From NCBI GenBank assembly GCA_036560705.1, contig DATBQR010000070.1, positions 1-64,000 of the forward strand: a DNA stretch of 64,000 nucleotides, given 5' to 3'. Source of the DNA: RBG-16-66-20 sp036560705 (GTDB taxonomy: Bacteria; Pseudomonadota; Gammaproteobacteria; Burkholderiales; SG8-39). The position numbers and the translations under genes were made by a program. The notes under the pieces are model-generated. The model saw only the letters and a program-made list of their open reading frames with translations. It did no database searches and had not been told where the DNA came from. The number at the start of each line of letters is the position of its first letter. The stretch's first letter is position 1. This document shows, piece after piece, positions 8,821 to 17,320 of the stretch.

Positions 8821-10575
8821 TTACCGGCTCGGGTTGGGCTTCAGGAAATAATTGCTGTCCGGAAGCAGGCCGCGCAGGCGGGAGTAATCGCCGTCCATGC
8901 TCGCCTCGCGGATAACCGTCGGGCGCAGGAAAATAACCAGTTCGGTTTTCTGGTTGAGATCCTTGCGCTGTCCCAGCAACTGGCCGACGCCGGGGATTGT
9001 ACGCACCCCCGGGATCTGGTCCTCGGTGCTGGATACCGAATCCTGCATCAGGCCGCCGAGCACGGCGGTCTCGCCGCTTTGCACGCGCATCACCGATTCC
9101 ATCTCGCGCGTCTGGATCACCGGGATCAGGCTGGCAATCGCAGGTGTCGAGCAATTGTTGACGCCCACGCCGCATGGATTAGCGAGCGACGGATTCGGGT
9201 CGGCGACATCAGTCAGCTTGCGCGAGATCGTCGGCCGGATGTTCAGCAGCACGGTATCGCCCTCGCTGATCTGCGGCACCACCGCCATGATGAAACCGAC
9301 CGGCACGGAGTTGACGGTAGTGGTGAATGTGGTGATCGCCGGGGCGTTGGCGGATGCAACGGTGTTTGCCGTGATGGTGAAGTACACCAGGTTGTCCACG
9401 ACCTTGAGCACCGCGGTCTGATTGTTGAGCACGCTCAGTTTCGGGCTGGAGAGCACCCGCACGTCGCCGAAGGACTCGAGCAACTTGATCGTGCCAGCGA
9501 TGCCCAGTCCCGGGCCGCTCGAGAAGCCAAGCGTAAATGCATTGGTGTTGACGCCGGCAGGCGTCGCGCCGGAGGCCTGCGCGAAACCGAATCCGGCGGC
9601 GTTCCGCACGCGCGTCCAGTCGATGCCGCGCTGATACTGGTTGTTCAACTGGACTTCCGCGATGGTGGCTTCGATCAGTACCTGGCGCCGGGCGCTCGAC
9701 ATCACCTGGTCGAGGAATTCCTGGACCTTCTCGTGCTGGCGCGAGGTCGCGCGAATGCTGAGCACGCCCGTTTCCGGGTTGGCGATCACCGAGGCGGCTT
9801 CGCGGAACTCCACCGTCTGTTGCGCCGGTGCGGGCGCTCCAGTTTGCGCCGCAGGCGCTGCTCCCGCCGCGGGCGCGGCTGCGGCGGCCGGCGCCGCACC
9901 CGGCGGGGAGGCGGTCGTAATGATCTTGTCGGTCTCCCGCAGGAGGTCCTTGACGTTGGCGACCAGGGTTTCCCAGAACTTGTTGATCGAGGAGGTTTTG
10001 ATGATCGAGGTCGAATTATTCACCGCCCCGCTGCCGCCGCCGCTGCTGGCGGTCGCCCCCGAGCCGCTCACGTTCGTGGAGAGGTTCGCCTGGCTCGTTG
10101 AATCACGCGACAGGTTGACATAGTCGATGCGGTAGATGTGCAGGTACGGCGTGTCGCGCATCACCGACAAGGTCTGGCCGTCGATCTCGTAGCGCATGTC
10201 GACCTGCCTCGAGATCCTGCCGAGAAGCTGGGGCAGCGTCTGCTCGATCGCATTGAGCGTTACCGAACCGGTGACGCCCGGATGGATGTCGACATTGAGC
10301 TTGGCGTCGCGCGCGAGCGCGAACAGCAGGTCCTGCACGCGCACGTTGTTGACCACGACCGAGTAGGTTTCGGCCCGCGGCGCCGGCGTGGGCGGCGGCA
10401 AGATCGGCGCGACCCGGACCGGCGCCGGAATCGTTCCTTCGGGACGCGCCTCGCCGGCGAGAACGTGGGACGGGGAGGGTTTGAGCGGCGTTTGTCCGCA
10501 GCCCGTCAGCACCAGCGCCAGCACCGCGACGGCGACCGCCTCGGTCAGCCCAAGCCCGCGCGAGGTTTCTCCCAT
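8821..10575 (-). CDS. mshL: MSHA pilus secretin MshL (outer-membrane lipoprotein)
   Basis: 584 residues. The N-terminus is a lipoprotein signal with lipobox LTGC (Cys26). A secretin N0-type/STN region (about 75-160) follows, then a low-complexity Ala/Gly/Pro stretch (about 245-285) and the C-terminal secretin domain (about 300-575) with the conserved VPVGFIMAVVPQISEGD and KTELVIFLRPTV blocks. Family members form the multimeric outer-membrane channel through which the pilus leaves the cell. An inverted repeat precedes the gene. Confidence 0.93.
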   Translation of the reverse strand: MGETSRGLGLTEAVAVAVLALVLTGCGQTPLKPSPSHVLAGEARPEGTIPAPVRVAPILPPPTPAPRAETYSVVVNNVRVQDLLFALARDAKLNVDIHPGVTGSVTLNAIEQTLPQLLGRISRQVDMRYEIDGQTLSVMRDTPYLHIYRIDYVNLSRDSTSQANLSTNVSGSGATASSGGGSGAVNNSTSIIKTSSINKFWETLVANVKDLLRETDKIITTASPPGAAPAAAAAPAAGAAPAAQTGAPAPAQQTVEFREAASVIANPETGVLSIRATSRQHEKVQEFLDQVMSSARRQVLIEATIAEVQLNNQYQRGIDWTRVRNAAGFGFAQASGATPAGVNTNAFTLGFSSGPGLGIAGTIKLLESFGDVRVLSSPKLSVLNNQTAVLKVVDNLVYFTITANTVASANAPAITTFTTTVNSVPVGFIMAVVPQISEGDTVLLNIRPTISRKLTDVADPNPSLANPCGVGVNNCSTPAIASLIPVIQTREMESVMRVQSGETAVLGGLMQDSVSSTEDQIPGVRTIPGVGQLLGQRKDLNQKTELVIFLRPTVIREASMDGDYSRLRGLLPDSNYFLKPNPSR

Positions 10576-10582
10576 CGGACTA

Positions 10583-10617
10583 GCATAGCATGATTTTCTC
10601 AGGAAAATCTGCTAAGC
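10583..10617. promoter_or_regulatory. Imperfect inverted repeat upstream of mshL
   Basis: A perfect core hairpin (GATTTTC, loop TCAG, GAAAATC; 10592-10609) is flanked by further near-complementary arms (GCATAGCA against TGCTAAGC), giving arms of about 15 bases with one extra base in one arm. It lies 8 bases upstream of the mshL start, inside the 92-base gap separating mshL from the MshM-like gene. It is AT-rich compared with its surroundings. It could be an operator, an attenuator or an RNA processing hairpin; there is no U-tract typical of an intrinsic terminator. Confidence 0.5.
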
Positions 10618-10667
10618 ATTTGTCGGCATGACGTTTTCTGACTTCTGGCCGGGGCGCGGCGAGGGCT

Positions 10668-12089
10668 CTAAATGGATGCCCTGAGTTCCGCGAAACTGCG
10701 CAAATCGAGCTGGAACGCGTTGAGGTACTTCGGCGGCAATCGTCGGGCGGCCCCGGCTGCGGTTTCTTTGTCGGCGTAGGCGCCGTAAACCACGCGAACG
10801 AAGTAGCGCGACCCGGTGGCGACCGGGATCACGTAGATTTCCGACAGAGGCACCAGGTCGCGGGCACGCATCAGAAAGCGCTCCATGCGTGCGCCGTCGC
10901 TGTTCTCCGCGACAAAAAGCTCGATGCTGTAGCCCGCATCCGGCGCGCTTTCGAGTTTTTCGCGCGCGGCGGCGAGGCGTTCGCGCAGCAGGGGATTGCG
11001 GCCTGCGTTGTAGCCGTCCAGGCGCCGCAGCTGTTCGGGCGAAAGCGTCGGCGCAGGAGGTTTTTCGGGGATTTGCGCCGCCGCGGCCGCCGGCGGCGCG
11101 GGAGGAGCGACGGGGACGGCAGCCGCCGGTGCCGGCGCAACCGGGACGGCGGCGGCGGGGACATTCCTGCCCCGCTCGAGCCAATGGAAAACAGCTGCGC
11201 CGGCCACGGCGCCGAGCGCGAGCAGGGCGGCCGCTGCCGCGAGCGCCCGGGCGCGGCGCGGCCCGCCGCCGGCGATCGGGGCGAAATCGGAATCGGCGAT
11301 CGCGGCGCGCACCTGCCGCGGCGTCACCGCGTGCGTGTTGGCGGCGAAGGCCGCGAGCAGCGATTTGTCGCACAGCACGTTGACGCGGCGCGTGAGCCCG
11401 CTGGAAGCGCGGGCGATCGCCGCGATCGCGGGGGCCGAGAAAACTTCGGGGCCCTTGTAGCCGGCGGCGCGCATGCGGAATGAAACGTACTTGGCGACTT
11501 CGTCCACGGCGAGCGGCCGGGTACGGAAGCTGTGCGTGATGCGGTCCTTGAGCTGGCGCATGGACGACTTGTTGAGCGCTTCGTCGAGCTCCGGCTGGCC
11601 GAAGAGCACGATCTGCAGCAGTTTGTGGCGGCTCGATTCGAGGTTCGACAGCAGGCGCACCTGCTCCAGGGTGTCCTCCGGCATGGCATGCGCCTCGTCG
11701 ATCATCACCACCACCCGCCGACCGCTCCCGTACAGATCGATCAGCTTTGCCTGCAGGTCGCGCAGGGCCGATGCGGCGGGTTCATCGCTCGCCGGCCTGC
11801 CGAGTTCTTCGGCGATGGCGTGCAGGATCTCCGTGCGCGAATACGAAGGGTTGGCGAGGAATACCGTCTCGACTTCCGGCGGCAGGCGCGCCATCAGCAC
11901 CCGGCACAGCGTGGTCTTGCCGCTGCCGATTTCGCCGCTGACCTTGACGATACCCTCGTCGTGCAGGATCGCGTACAGCAGCCCCTCCAGCGTCGCGCCG
12001 CGGTCGGCGCCGTCGAAGAAGAAATCCGGATGCGGCGTGATGCGGAACGGCGGTTCGCCGAGGCCGAAGTGCTCGAGGTAGAGGGCCAC
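10668..12089 (-). CDS. MshM/ExeA-like AAA ATPase with C-terminal SPOR domain
   Basis: 473 residues starting at a GTG 3 bases after the response regulator stop. The N-terminal half is an ExeA/GspA-type ATPase: MALYLEHFGLGEPPFRITP start, Walker A GEIGSGKTT (52-60), Walker B VVVMIDEAH (126-134). One membrane segment lies at about 281-301, then a Pro/Ala-rich linker. A C-terminal segment (about 388-473, YSIELFVAENSDGARMERFL and YFVRVVYGAYADKETA) looks like a SPOR peptidoglycan-binding domain. The family helps insert the secretin through the cell wall; the SPOR end would give direct contact with peptidoglycan. Confidence 0.85.
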   Translation of the reverse strand: MALYLEHFGLGEPPFRITPHPDFFFDGADRGATLEGLLYAILHDEGIVKVSGEIGSGKTTLCRVLMARLPPEVETVFLANPSYSRTEILHAIAEELGRPASDEPAASALRDLQAKLIDLYGSGRRVVVMIDEAHAMPEDTLEQVRLLSNLESSRHKLLQIVLFGQPELDEALNKSSMRQLKDRITHSFRTRPLAVDEVAKYVSFRMRAAGYKGPEVFSAPAIAAIARASSGLTRRVNVLCDKSLLAAFAANTHAVTPRQVRAAIADSDFAPIAGGGPRRARALAAAAALLALGAVAGAAVFHWLERGRNVPAAAVPVAPAPAAAVPVAPPAPPAAAAAQIPEKPPAPTLSPEQLRRLDGYNAGRNPLLRERLAAAREKLESAPDAGYSIELFVAENSDGARMERFLMRARDLVPLSEIYVIPVATGSRYFVRVVYGAYADKETAAGAARRLPPKYLNAFQLDLRSFAELRASI

Positions 12090-12092
12090 CGG

Positions 12093-13520
12093 CTAGCTCT
12101 CCTTGTCTTCCGGCGTGTTCATCCGGCTGTAGAGCGTGGTGCGGTTGACGCCAAGCAGCTTGGCCGCCTGGCTGACGTTGCCGCGCGTGAGCTTGAGCGC
12201 GGCCTCGATATAACCGCGCTCGATCGATTGCAGCATCTCGTCGAGACGGACGCCGCGGCTGCGTTCGAGGTGGCGCAGCGCCTGCGAGAGCACGTCGCCG
12301 TCGCCCGGGGGGGTATCGGCCGGTACGGTGGACGCGAGGTCGAACTCGGGCTCCAGGTCGGCCGCCGGCAGCGCGCGGCCGGCGTGCTTGGTGGTGAGCC
12401 GGATCACGATGTTGCGCAACTCGCGCACATTGCCCGGAAAGGGGTAGGCGAGCCAGCGCCGCTCGGCGCCGTCATCCAGCGAGAACGGTTGCACCCCCGA
12501 CTTCTCGGCGTAGAAGCGGCGGAAATGCTCCAGGAGCAGCAGCTTGTCGCGCTCCATCTCCCGCAACGGCGGCACGGCAAGCGTGAACACCGACAGCCGG
12601 TGATAGAGGTCCGGCCGGAAGGCCCCCTTCCTGACCGCCTGCCGCAGGTCCCGGTTGCTCGCGGCGATGACGCGCGCGCGCGACACATGGCTCGCGGTTT
12701 CGCCCACGCGCTGGTATTCGCCGTTCTCGAGAACACGCAACAGCTTCGCCTGCATCTCCAGCGGCAGTTCGCCGATCTCGTCGAGGAACAGGGTGCCGTC
12801 GCCCGCGTCCTCGAAATAGCCCGACTTGGTGGCGAGCGCGCCGGTGAACGCTCCCTTGGCATGGCCGAACAGCGTCGGCTCGACCAGCGTCGGCGCGATC
12901 GCCGCGCAGTTGAGCGCGAAGTACGGCTTGTCCGAGCGCGCCGACAGCCTGTGCAGGCTCTGCGCGACCAGTTCCTTGCCGCTGCCCGACTCCCCTTCGA
13001 TCAGCACCGGGAACGGCGAGTCGGCGAACTGCGCGAGCTGGCTCTTGAGCTTCATGAGCGCCGGGCTCTGGCCGAGCAGTTCCTCGGCGCCGCGGGCGTG
13101 GCTCAGCTCCGCGTCGCGCACCGCAAGGGCGCGCGCGAGGATCTTTTTCAGCGCGGCCGGGTCGCAGGGCTTGGCGACGAATTCAGCGGCGCCGAGCGCC
13201 CGTGCATGGCGCGCATGCGCCGCATCGTTCTGCCCGGACAGCACGAAGATGCGCATTCCCGGGGAGTGGGCCAGCAGGTCGGCGATCAGCAGGAACCCCT
13301 GGTCCGGCGAGTGGGGCGTGGGCGGCAAACCAAGGTCCACCAGCGCGAGCTGGGGCGCCTCGGGCAGCTGGCGCAGCAGATCGATCGCATGCTGACGGGA
13401 TTCGCAGGCGAGTACTTCGAACTCCGCGCCGAGCGCAAACGACAGCGTGTCGGCGATCAACGCGTCGTCGTCGACGATCAAGAGGCGCGGCCGGCCTTCA
13501 GGCGTTGACTGCAGGGGCAT
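12093..13520 (-). CDS. Sigma-54-dependent response regulator (NtrC family)
   Basis: 475 residues in three domains. The receiver (about 12-130) has the acidic cluster DDD17-19, probable phosphoacceptor Asp62 and Lys117. The AAA+ domain (about 150-380) has Walker A GESGSGKE (175-182) and the sigma-54 contact loop GAFTGA (223-228). A C-terminal Fis-type helix-turn-helix reads GNVSQAAKLLGVNRTTLYSR. A GLPP plus Pro-rich loop after the phosphoacceptor resembles the PrsR-type subgroup linked to exopolysaccharide systems. No partner histidine kinase is in the window. It likely controls the pilus locus it sits in, but I saw no clear sigma-54 promoter. Confidence 0.9.
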   Translation of the reverse strand: MPLQSTPEGRPRLLIVDDDALIADTLSFALGAEFEVLACESRQHAIDLLRQLPEAPQLALVDLGLPPTPHSPDQGFLLIADLLAHSPGMRIFVLSGQNDAAHARHARALGAAEFVAKPCDPAALKKILARALAVRDAELSHARGAEELLGQSPALMKLKSQLAQFADSPFPVLIEGESGSGKELVAQSLHRLSARSDKPYFALNCAAIAPTLVEPTLFGHAKGAFTGALATKSGYFEDAGDGTLFLDEIGELPLEMQAKLLRVLENGEYQRVGETASHVSRARVIAASNRDLRQAVRKGAFRPDLYHRLSVFTLAVPPLREMERDKLLLLEHFRRFYAEKSGVQPFSLDDGAERRWLAYPFPGNVRELRNIVIRLTTKHAGRALPAADLEPEFDLASTVPADTPPGDGDVLSQALRHLERSRGVRLDEMLQSIERGYIEAALKLTRGNVSQAAKLLGVNRTTLYSRMNTPEDKES

Positions 13521-14256
13521 CGGTATCGCTTCTAATGCATCTCAGGAACGCGCGCTCGAGGTTTTCCTCCCCGTAGCGCCGGCACAGCTCGGCGGGCGCG
13601 CCGCGAAAACGCAATTTCCCGCCATCCAGCACGCCGATCGCCGAGCACAGTTCCTCGACGTCGGCGAGCACGTGCGAAGTGAAGAACAGCGCCCGCCCGT
13701 CGCGCCGCAGGCGTGCCAGCACCGCCTTCACCGCTACCCGCCCGGCCGGATCGAGCCCGCTCATCGGCTCATCCAGTATGTACAGGTCCCGTTCCAGCAG
13801 GAAGCAGCCGGCGAGGCCCAGCTTCTGCGTCATCCCCTTCGACAGCTGGCGGACCGGGCGCTCCAGTGCCTGCGGGTCCAGCTCGAGTTCCACCGCCAGC
13901 GCGTTCGCGCGCGCGGCATCGAATCGCGCCCCTGCCAGTTCAAGAGTCATGGCGAGAAATTCGCGGCCGAGCAGGTAGTAGGGCGGCACGAAGCGTTCCG
14001 GCACGTAAGCAAGGCGGCGGCGGGCGCCCGCCTGGCGGCTGTCGACGCCGAAAATCTCGACGCGGCCGGCGTCCAGCGCGCACAGGTCGAGGGCGCATTT
14101 GATGAGGGTGGTTTTGCCGGCGCCGTTGGCGCCCACCAGCCCGACCGCCGTTGCCGGCGCGACCTCCAGCCCGACGCCGTCCAGGGCCCGGCGCGCGCCG
14201 AAGCGCTTGACGAGCCCCTCGGCGCGAAAAGCTGCGGCGGTCGCGGGGGCTTCCAT
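13498..14256 (-). CDS. ABC transporter ATP-binding protein, no permease nearby
   Basis: 252 residues: Walker A GANGAGKTT (42-50), signature LSKGM (138-142), Walker B LYILDEP (158-164), in the order of the CcmA/ABC-2 exporter ATPases. No permease or binding protein lies beside it on this strand. It overlaps the response regulator start by 23 bases and so may be the first gene of the pilus transcript. I took the ATG at 14254-14256; the frame stays open upstream into mlaF, but the start here fits the family and the divergent promoter region. Its substrate is unknown, and it may serve a permease encoded elsewhere. Confidence 0.85.
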   Translation of the reverse strand: MEAPATAAAFRAEGLVKRFGARRALDGVGLEVAPATAVGLVGANGAGKTTLIKCALDLCALDAGRVEIFGVDSRQAGARRRLAYVPERFVPPYYLLGREFLAMTLELAGARFDAARANALAVELELDPQALERPVRQLSKGMTQKLGLAGCFLLERDLYILDEPMSGLDPAGRVAVKAVLARLRRDGRALFFTSHVLADVEELCSAIGVLDGGKLRFRGAPAELCRRYGEENLERAFLRCIRSDTDAPAVNA

Positions 14257-14302
14257 GCGGTCGATACTATAATCCCGGCTTCCGTTGCGCATCCCTCCTG
14301 CC
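14257..14302. promoter_or_regulatory. Divergent promoter region between the ABC ATPase gene and mlaF
   Basis: These 46 bases are the only space between two diverging gene runs. They hold a perfect -10 hexamer TATAAT on the plus strand (14268-14273) and, overlapping it, TATAGT on the minus strand. No convincing -35 box is seen for either. If both are used, RNA polymerase could not occupy them together, so the pilus-side and mla-side transcripts would compete. Confidence 0.4.
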
Positions 14303-15118
14303 GTGGCCAGTGCTCCCATCGTCGAGATAGAGAATGTCACGTTCGGCTACGACGCCGCGCGGCCGGTGCTGCATGGCGTAAGCCTGCGGATCGAGTCGGG
14401 CCGCGTGGTGGGCATCATGGGCCAGTCCGGCTGCGGCAAGACGACCCTGCTGCGGATCATCGCCGGCTGGCTCAAGGCGAGCGCCGGCACGACCCGGGTG
14501 CTGGGCGAGAACCTGGACGCGCTGGACAGCGCCGGTGTTTTTGCCCTGCGCAGGAAGATGGGCATGCTGTTCCAGTTCGGGGCACTGTTCACCGACATGA
14601 CGGTGTTTGACAATGTCGCCTTCCAGATGCGCGAGCATACCGACCTGCCGGAGGAACTCATCGGCGATCTGGTGATGCTGAAGCTGGAAGCCGTCGGGCT
14701 GCGCGGTGCGGCCCGGTTGATGCCCTCGGCGCTCTCCGGCGGCATGGCGCGGCGCGTGGCGCTGGCGCGCGCCATCGCGCTGGACCCGCATCTCATGCTC
14801 TACGATGAGCCGTTCACCGGCCTCGACCCGATCTCCCTGGGAGTGATCGCGCGCCTGATCCGCACGCTGAACGACTCGCTGGGCCAGACGTCGATCGTGG
14901 TCAGCCATGACGTCGAGGAGTGTTTTGCCATCGTGGACTACGTGTATTTCGTGTCGGACGGACGGATCGTCGCGCAGGGTACGCCCGAAGAGCTGCGCCG
15001 CTCCGCGGAGCCCTTCGTCGTCCAGTTCGTCCATGGCGAAACGGACGGCCCGATCCCGTTCCACTACCCCGCGCCGGGATACCAGGCCGACCTTGCCGTC
15101 GTGGCTGAGCGTGGCTGA
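14303..15118 (+). CDS. mlaF: Phospholipid ABC transporter ATP-binding protein MlaF
   Basis: 271 residues from the GTG at 14303; a TTG at 14285 would add six residues but leaves almost no leader after the TATAAT at 14268. Walker A is GQSGCGKTT (40-48), signature LSGGM, Walker B LMLYDEP. This is the cytoplasmic ATPase of the MlaFEDB complex, which moves phospholipids between inner and outer membranes to keep outer-membrane lipid asymmetry. It heads mlaFEDACB. Its last codons lie in a 10-bp tandem repeat and overlap mlaE by 8 bases. Confidence 0.93.
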   Translation: MASAPIVEIENVTFGYDAARPVLHGVSLRIESGRVVGIMGQSGCGKTTLLRIIAGWLKASAGTTRVLGENLDALDSAGVFALRRKMGMLFQFGALFTDMTVFDNVAFQMREHTDLPEELIGDLVMLKLEAVGLRGAARLMPSALSGGMARRVALARAIALDPHLMLYDEPFTGLDPISLGVIARLIRTLNDSLGQTSIVVSHDVEECFAIVDYVYFVSDGRIVAQGTPEELRRSAEPFVVQFVHGETDGPIPFHYPAPGYQADLAVVAERG

Positions 15119-15120
15119 GC
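15101..15120 (+). repeat. 10-bp tandem direct repeat at the mlaF/mlaE junction
   Basis: GTGGCTGAGC occurs twice back to back (15101-15110 and 15111-15120). The second copy supplies both the mlaF stop (TGA 15116-15118) and the mlaE start (GTG 15111). Removing one copy would join the two reading frames without a stop: both read GTG GCT GAG CGC ACG at that point. Confidence 0.9.
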
Positions 15121-15929
15121 GCACGCCGTCCGCCGGGCTGCGGCAGTGGCTGGAGGGCCTGGGCCATGCCGTCACGTCGAAAATCTGGCGGCTGGGCTTT
15201 GCGGCGCGCTTCTTCGGCGCCGTGCTGCTGCATTCGGGCACCGCTTTCCGGCGCTTCGGCCTGACGATCCGGGAGATCTATTTCGCGGGCGTGCAGTCGA
15301 TGATCATCATCCTGGTCTCCGGGTTGTTCGTCGGCATGGTCCTGGGTTTGCAGGGCTACGACACCTTGCAGCGCTACGGCTCGGGCGAGGCGCTCGGCGT
15401 GCTGGTTGCGTTGTCGCTGGTGCGCGAGCTCGGCCCGGTAGTCGCCGGGCTGCTGTTCGCCAGCCGGGCGGGATCGGCGATTACCGCCGAGATCGGCCTG
15501 ATGAAGGCGACCGAGCAGATCGCCGCCATGGAAATGATGGCCGTCGACCCGATCGCGCGCGTCGTGGCGCCGCGGTTCTGGGCGGGGGTCATTTCGATGC
15601 CGCTGCTGGCCGCGCTGTTTTCGGCGATGGGCATCTTCGGTGGCTATCTGATCGGGGTCCAGCTGATCGGCGTAGACGAGGGCGCCTTCTGGTCGCAGAT
15701 GCAGGCCTCGGTGGACGTGCGCCAGGACGTGCTGAACGGAGTCATCAAGAGCCTGGTGTTCGGGGTGGCGGTGACCTGGATCGCGGTCTTCGAAGGCTAC
15801 GACGCGCCGCCGACGGCGGAAGGGGTTTCGGGGGCCACCACCCGCACCGTGGTGACCTCCTCGCTCGCCATCCTGGCCCTGGATTTCATGCTTACCGCGC
15901 TCATGTTTACTGGAGGATCCGCCAAGTGA
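15111..15929 (+). CDS. mlaE: Phospholipid ABC transporter permease MlaE
   Basis: 272 residues, about the family length. The MlaE permease domain has an amphipathic N-terminal helix and about five membrane segments, with the conserved block ELGPVVAGLLFASRAGSA (about residues 105-122). I chose the GTG at 15111 because a longer open frame upstream is only the shadow of mlaF. The start lies inside the 10-bp tandem repeat. The protein is the membrane core of the MlaFEDB lipid transporter. Confidence 0.92.
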   Translation: MAERTPSAGLRQWLEGLGHAVTSKIWRLGFAARFFGAVLLHSGTAFRRFGLTIREIYFAGVQSMIIILVSGLFVGMVLGLQGYDTLQRYGSGEALGVLVALSLVRELGPVVAGLLFASRAGSAITAEIGLMKATEQIAAMEMMAVDPIARVVAPRFWAGVISMPLLAALFSAMGIFGGYLIGVQLIGVDEGAFWSQMQASVDVRQDVLNGVIKSLVFGVAVTWIAVFEGYDAPPTAEGVSGATTRTVVTSSLAILALDFMLTALMFTGGSAK

Positions 15930-16405
15930 AACGCTCCACGATCGACATCTGGGTCGGCGTCTTCGTCGCCGCCGGCTTTGCCGGGCTGTTGTTTCTTGCG
16001 CTAAAGGTGGGTAATTTGGCCTCTTTCTCGACCGCCCAGACATATCAGGTGCAGGCCAAGTTTGCTAACATAGGCGGACTGAAGGTGCGGGCGCCGATCA
16101 AGAGCGCGGGGGTGGTCGTGGGGCGGGTGTCGAACGTGACGTTCGACAATGAAAGCTACGAGGCCATCGTTTCGTTCAACATAGACGCGCAATACAAGTT
16201 TCCGCGGGATACTTCGGCCAAGATCCTCACGTCGGGGCTGCTGGGCGAGCAGTACGTCGGGCTGGAAGCCGGCGGCGACGGGGTGATGCTGAAGGAGGGG
16301 GACCGCTTGCGGCTGACGCAATCGGCGGTGGTGCTGGAAAATCTGATCAGCCAGTTCCTGTTCAACAAGGCGGCTGAGGGCAAGGACAGCAAGGACGGCA
16401 AGTGA
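15926..16405 (+). CDS. mlaD: Phospholipid-binding MCE protein MlaD
   Basis: 159 residues from a GTG overlapping the mlaE stop (GTGA), with a good ribosome binding site GGAGGA (15912-15917). One N-terminal membrane segment (STIDIWVGVFVAAGFAGLLF) is followed by a single MCE domain (about 38-120; VQAKFANIGGLKVRAPIKSA). MlaD forms the hexameric periplasmic ring on MlaE that carries lipid. Length and layout are normal. Confidence 0.93.
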   Translation: MKRSTIDIWVGVFVAAGFAGLLFLALKVGNLASFSTAQTYQVQAKFANIGGLKVRAPIKSAGVVVGRVSNVTFDNESYEAIVSFNIDAQYKFPRDTSAKILTSGLLGEQYVGLEAGGDGVMLKEGDRLRLTQSAVVLENLISQFLFNKAAEGKDSKDGK

Positions 16406-17319
16406 AGATGAAACGCTCGGCCAGGAACTTTTTTCTCTCGCTGATCCTTTCCGGGTTGGCGGGTTGCGCCACGACCGGCGGCGACGCGCGCGACCCGTTC
16501 GAGGGATTCAATCGCACGATGTATTCCTTCAACGACGGCTTCGACCAGGCGATCGGCAAGCCGGTGTCGACCGCGTACCGGGACGCCTTGCCCGCCCCGG
16601 TCCGTACCTGGATACGGAATTTCTTCGCCAACATCGCCGATCTCTGGATCGGCGCCAACGATCTCCTGCAGGGCAAGCCTGCCGATGCGGTCACCGATTG
16701 GGCGCGCTTCGCCTTCAATACGACGATCGGGCTGTTCGGCATCAACGACGTGGCCTCCGACTTCGGACTGGAGAAGCACGACGAGGATTTCGGCCAGACC
16801 TTCGGCCGCTGGGGATTCGAAGACGGCGCCTACCTCGTCTGGCCGTTCCTTGGGTCGAGCAGCGTGCGCGACAGCGCCGGCCTGATCCCGGACTTTCACT
16901 TTGACCCGGTGCTGCGGCACAAGCCGGTGCGCGTGCGCAACACCATGACCGTGGTGCGCGCGATCAGCAAGCGCGCCGACCTGCTCGACGCCAGCCGCAT
17001 CCTCGAAGAGGCGGCGCTCGACAAGTACGTGTTCCAGCGCGACGCATACCTGCAGCGCCGCCGCAGCCAGGTTTACGACGGCAACCCGCCGCGCGCGGAG
17101 CGCGAGGCGCCGCGCGCCGAAGCGGACGAGTCCGAGACGCCGCAGCCGGCGGCGCAACCGGCCGTGACGCCGGCCGTCCAGTCTTCCGCCGTGCCGGCAC
17201 TGCCGGCGCTGCTGCCGACCCCCGAGGCGGCGGTTTCTGCCAGGCAGAGTCCCGGGCTAGACGCGGCAGCGCGGCTGCTCGAGCAGCCTGCTTTGGCCGC
17301 AGCCAGCGCCGGAGACTAG
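16402..17319 (+). CDS. mlaA: MlaA/VacJ outer-membrane lipoprotein
   Basis: 305 residues. A lipoprotein signal ends in lipobox LAGC; the MlaA domain (about 27-215) has DPFEGFNRTMYSFND, the GLFGINDVASDFGL block and FGRWGFEDGAYLVWPFLG. A long Pro/Ala/Glu-rich tail (about 225-305) is not part of the domain. MlaA sits in the outer membrane with porins and removes phospholipids from the outer leaflet, passing them to MlaC. Gamma-proteobacteria usually encode mlaA elsewhere; here it lies inside the operon between mlaD and mlaC. GTG 16402 or ATG 16408 could be the start. Confidence 0.92.
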   Translation: MKMKRSARNFFLSLILSGLAGCATTGGDARDPFEGFNRTMYSFNDGFDQAIGKPVSTAYRDALPAPVRTWIRNFFANIADLWIGANDLLQGKPADAVTDWARFAFNTTIGLFGINDVASDFGLEKHDEDFGQTFGRWGFEDGAYLVWPFLGSSSVRDSAGLIPDFHFDPVLRHKPVRVRNTMTVVRAISKRADLLDASRILEEAALDKYVFQRDAYLQRRRSQVYDGNPPRAEREAPRAEADESETPQPAAQPAVTPAVQSSAVPALPALLPTPEAAVSARQSPGLDAAARLLEQPALAAASAGD

Positions 17320-17320
17320 G

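Noticed and set aside
11532..13508. A 658-codon plus-strand open frame opposite mshM and the response regulator
   Set aside because: Arg/Gln-rich shadow of the two real genes on the other strand.
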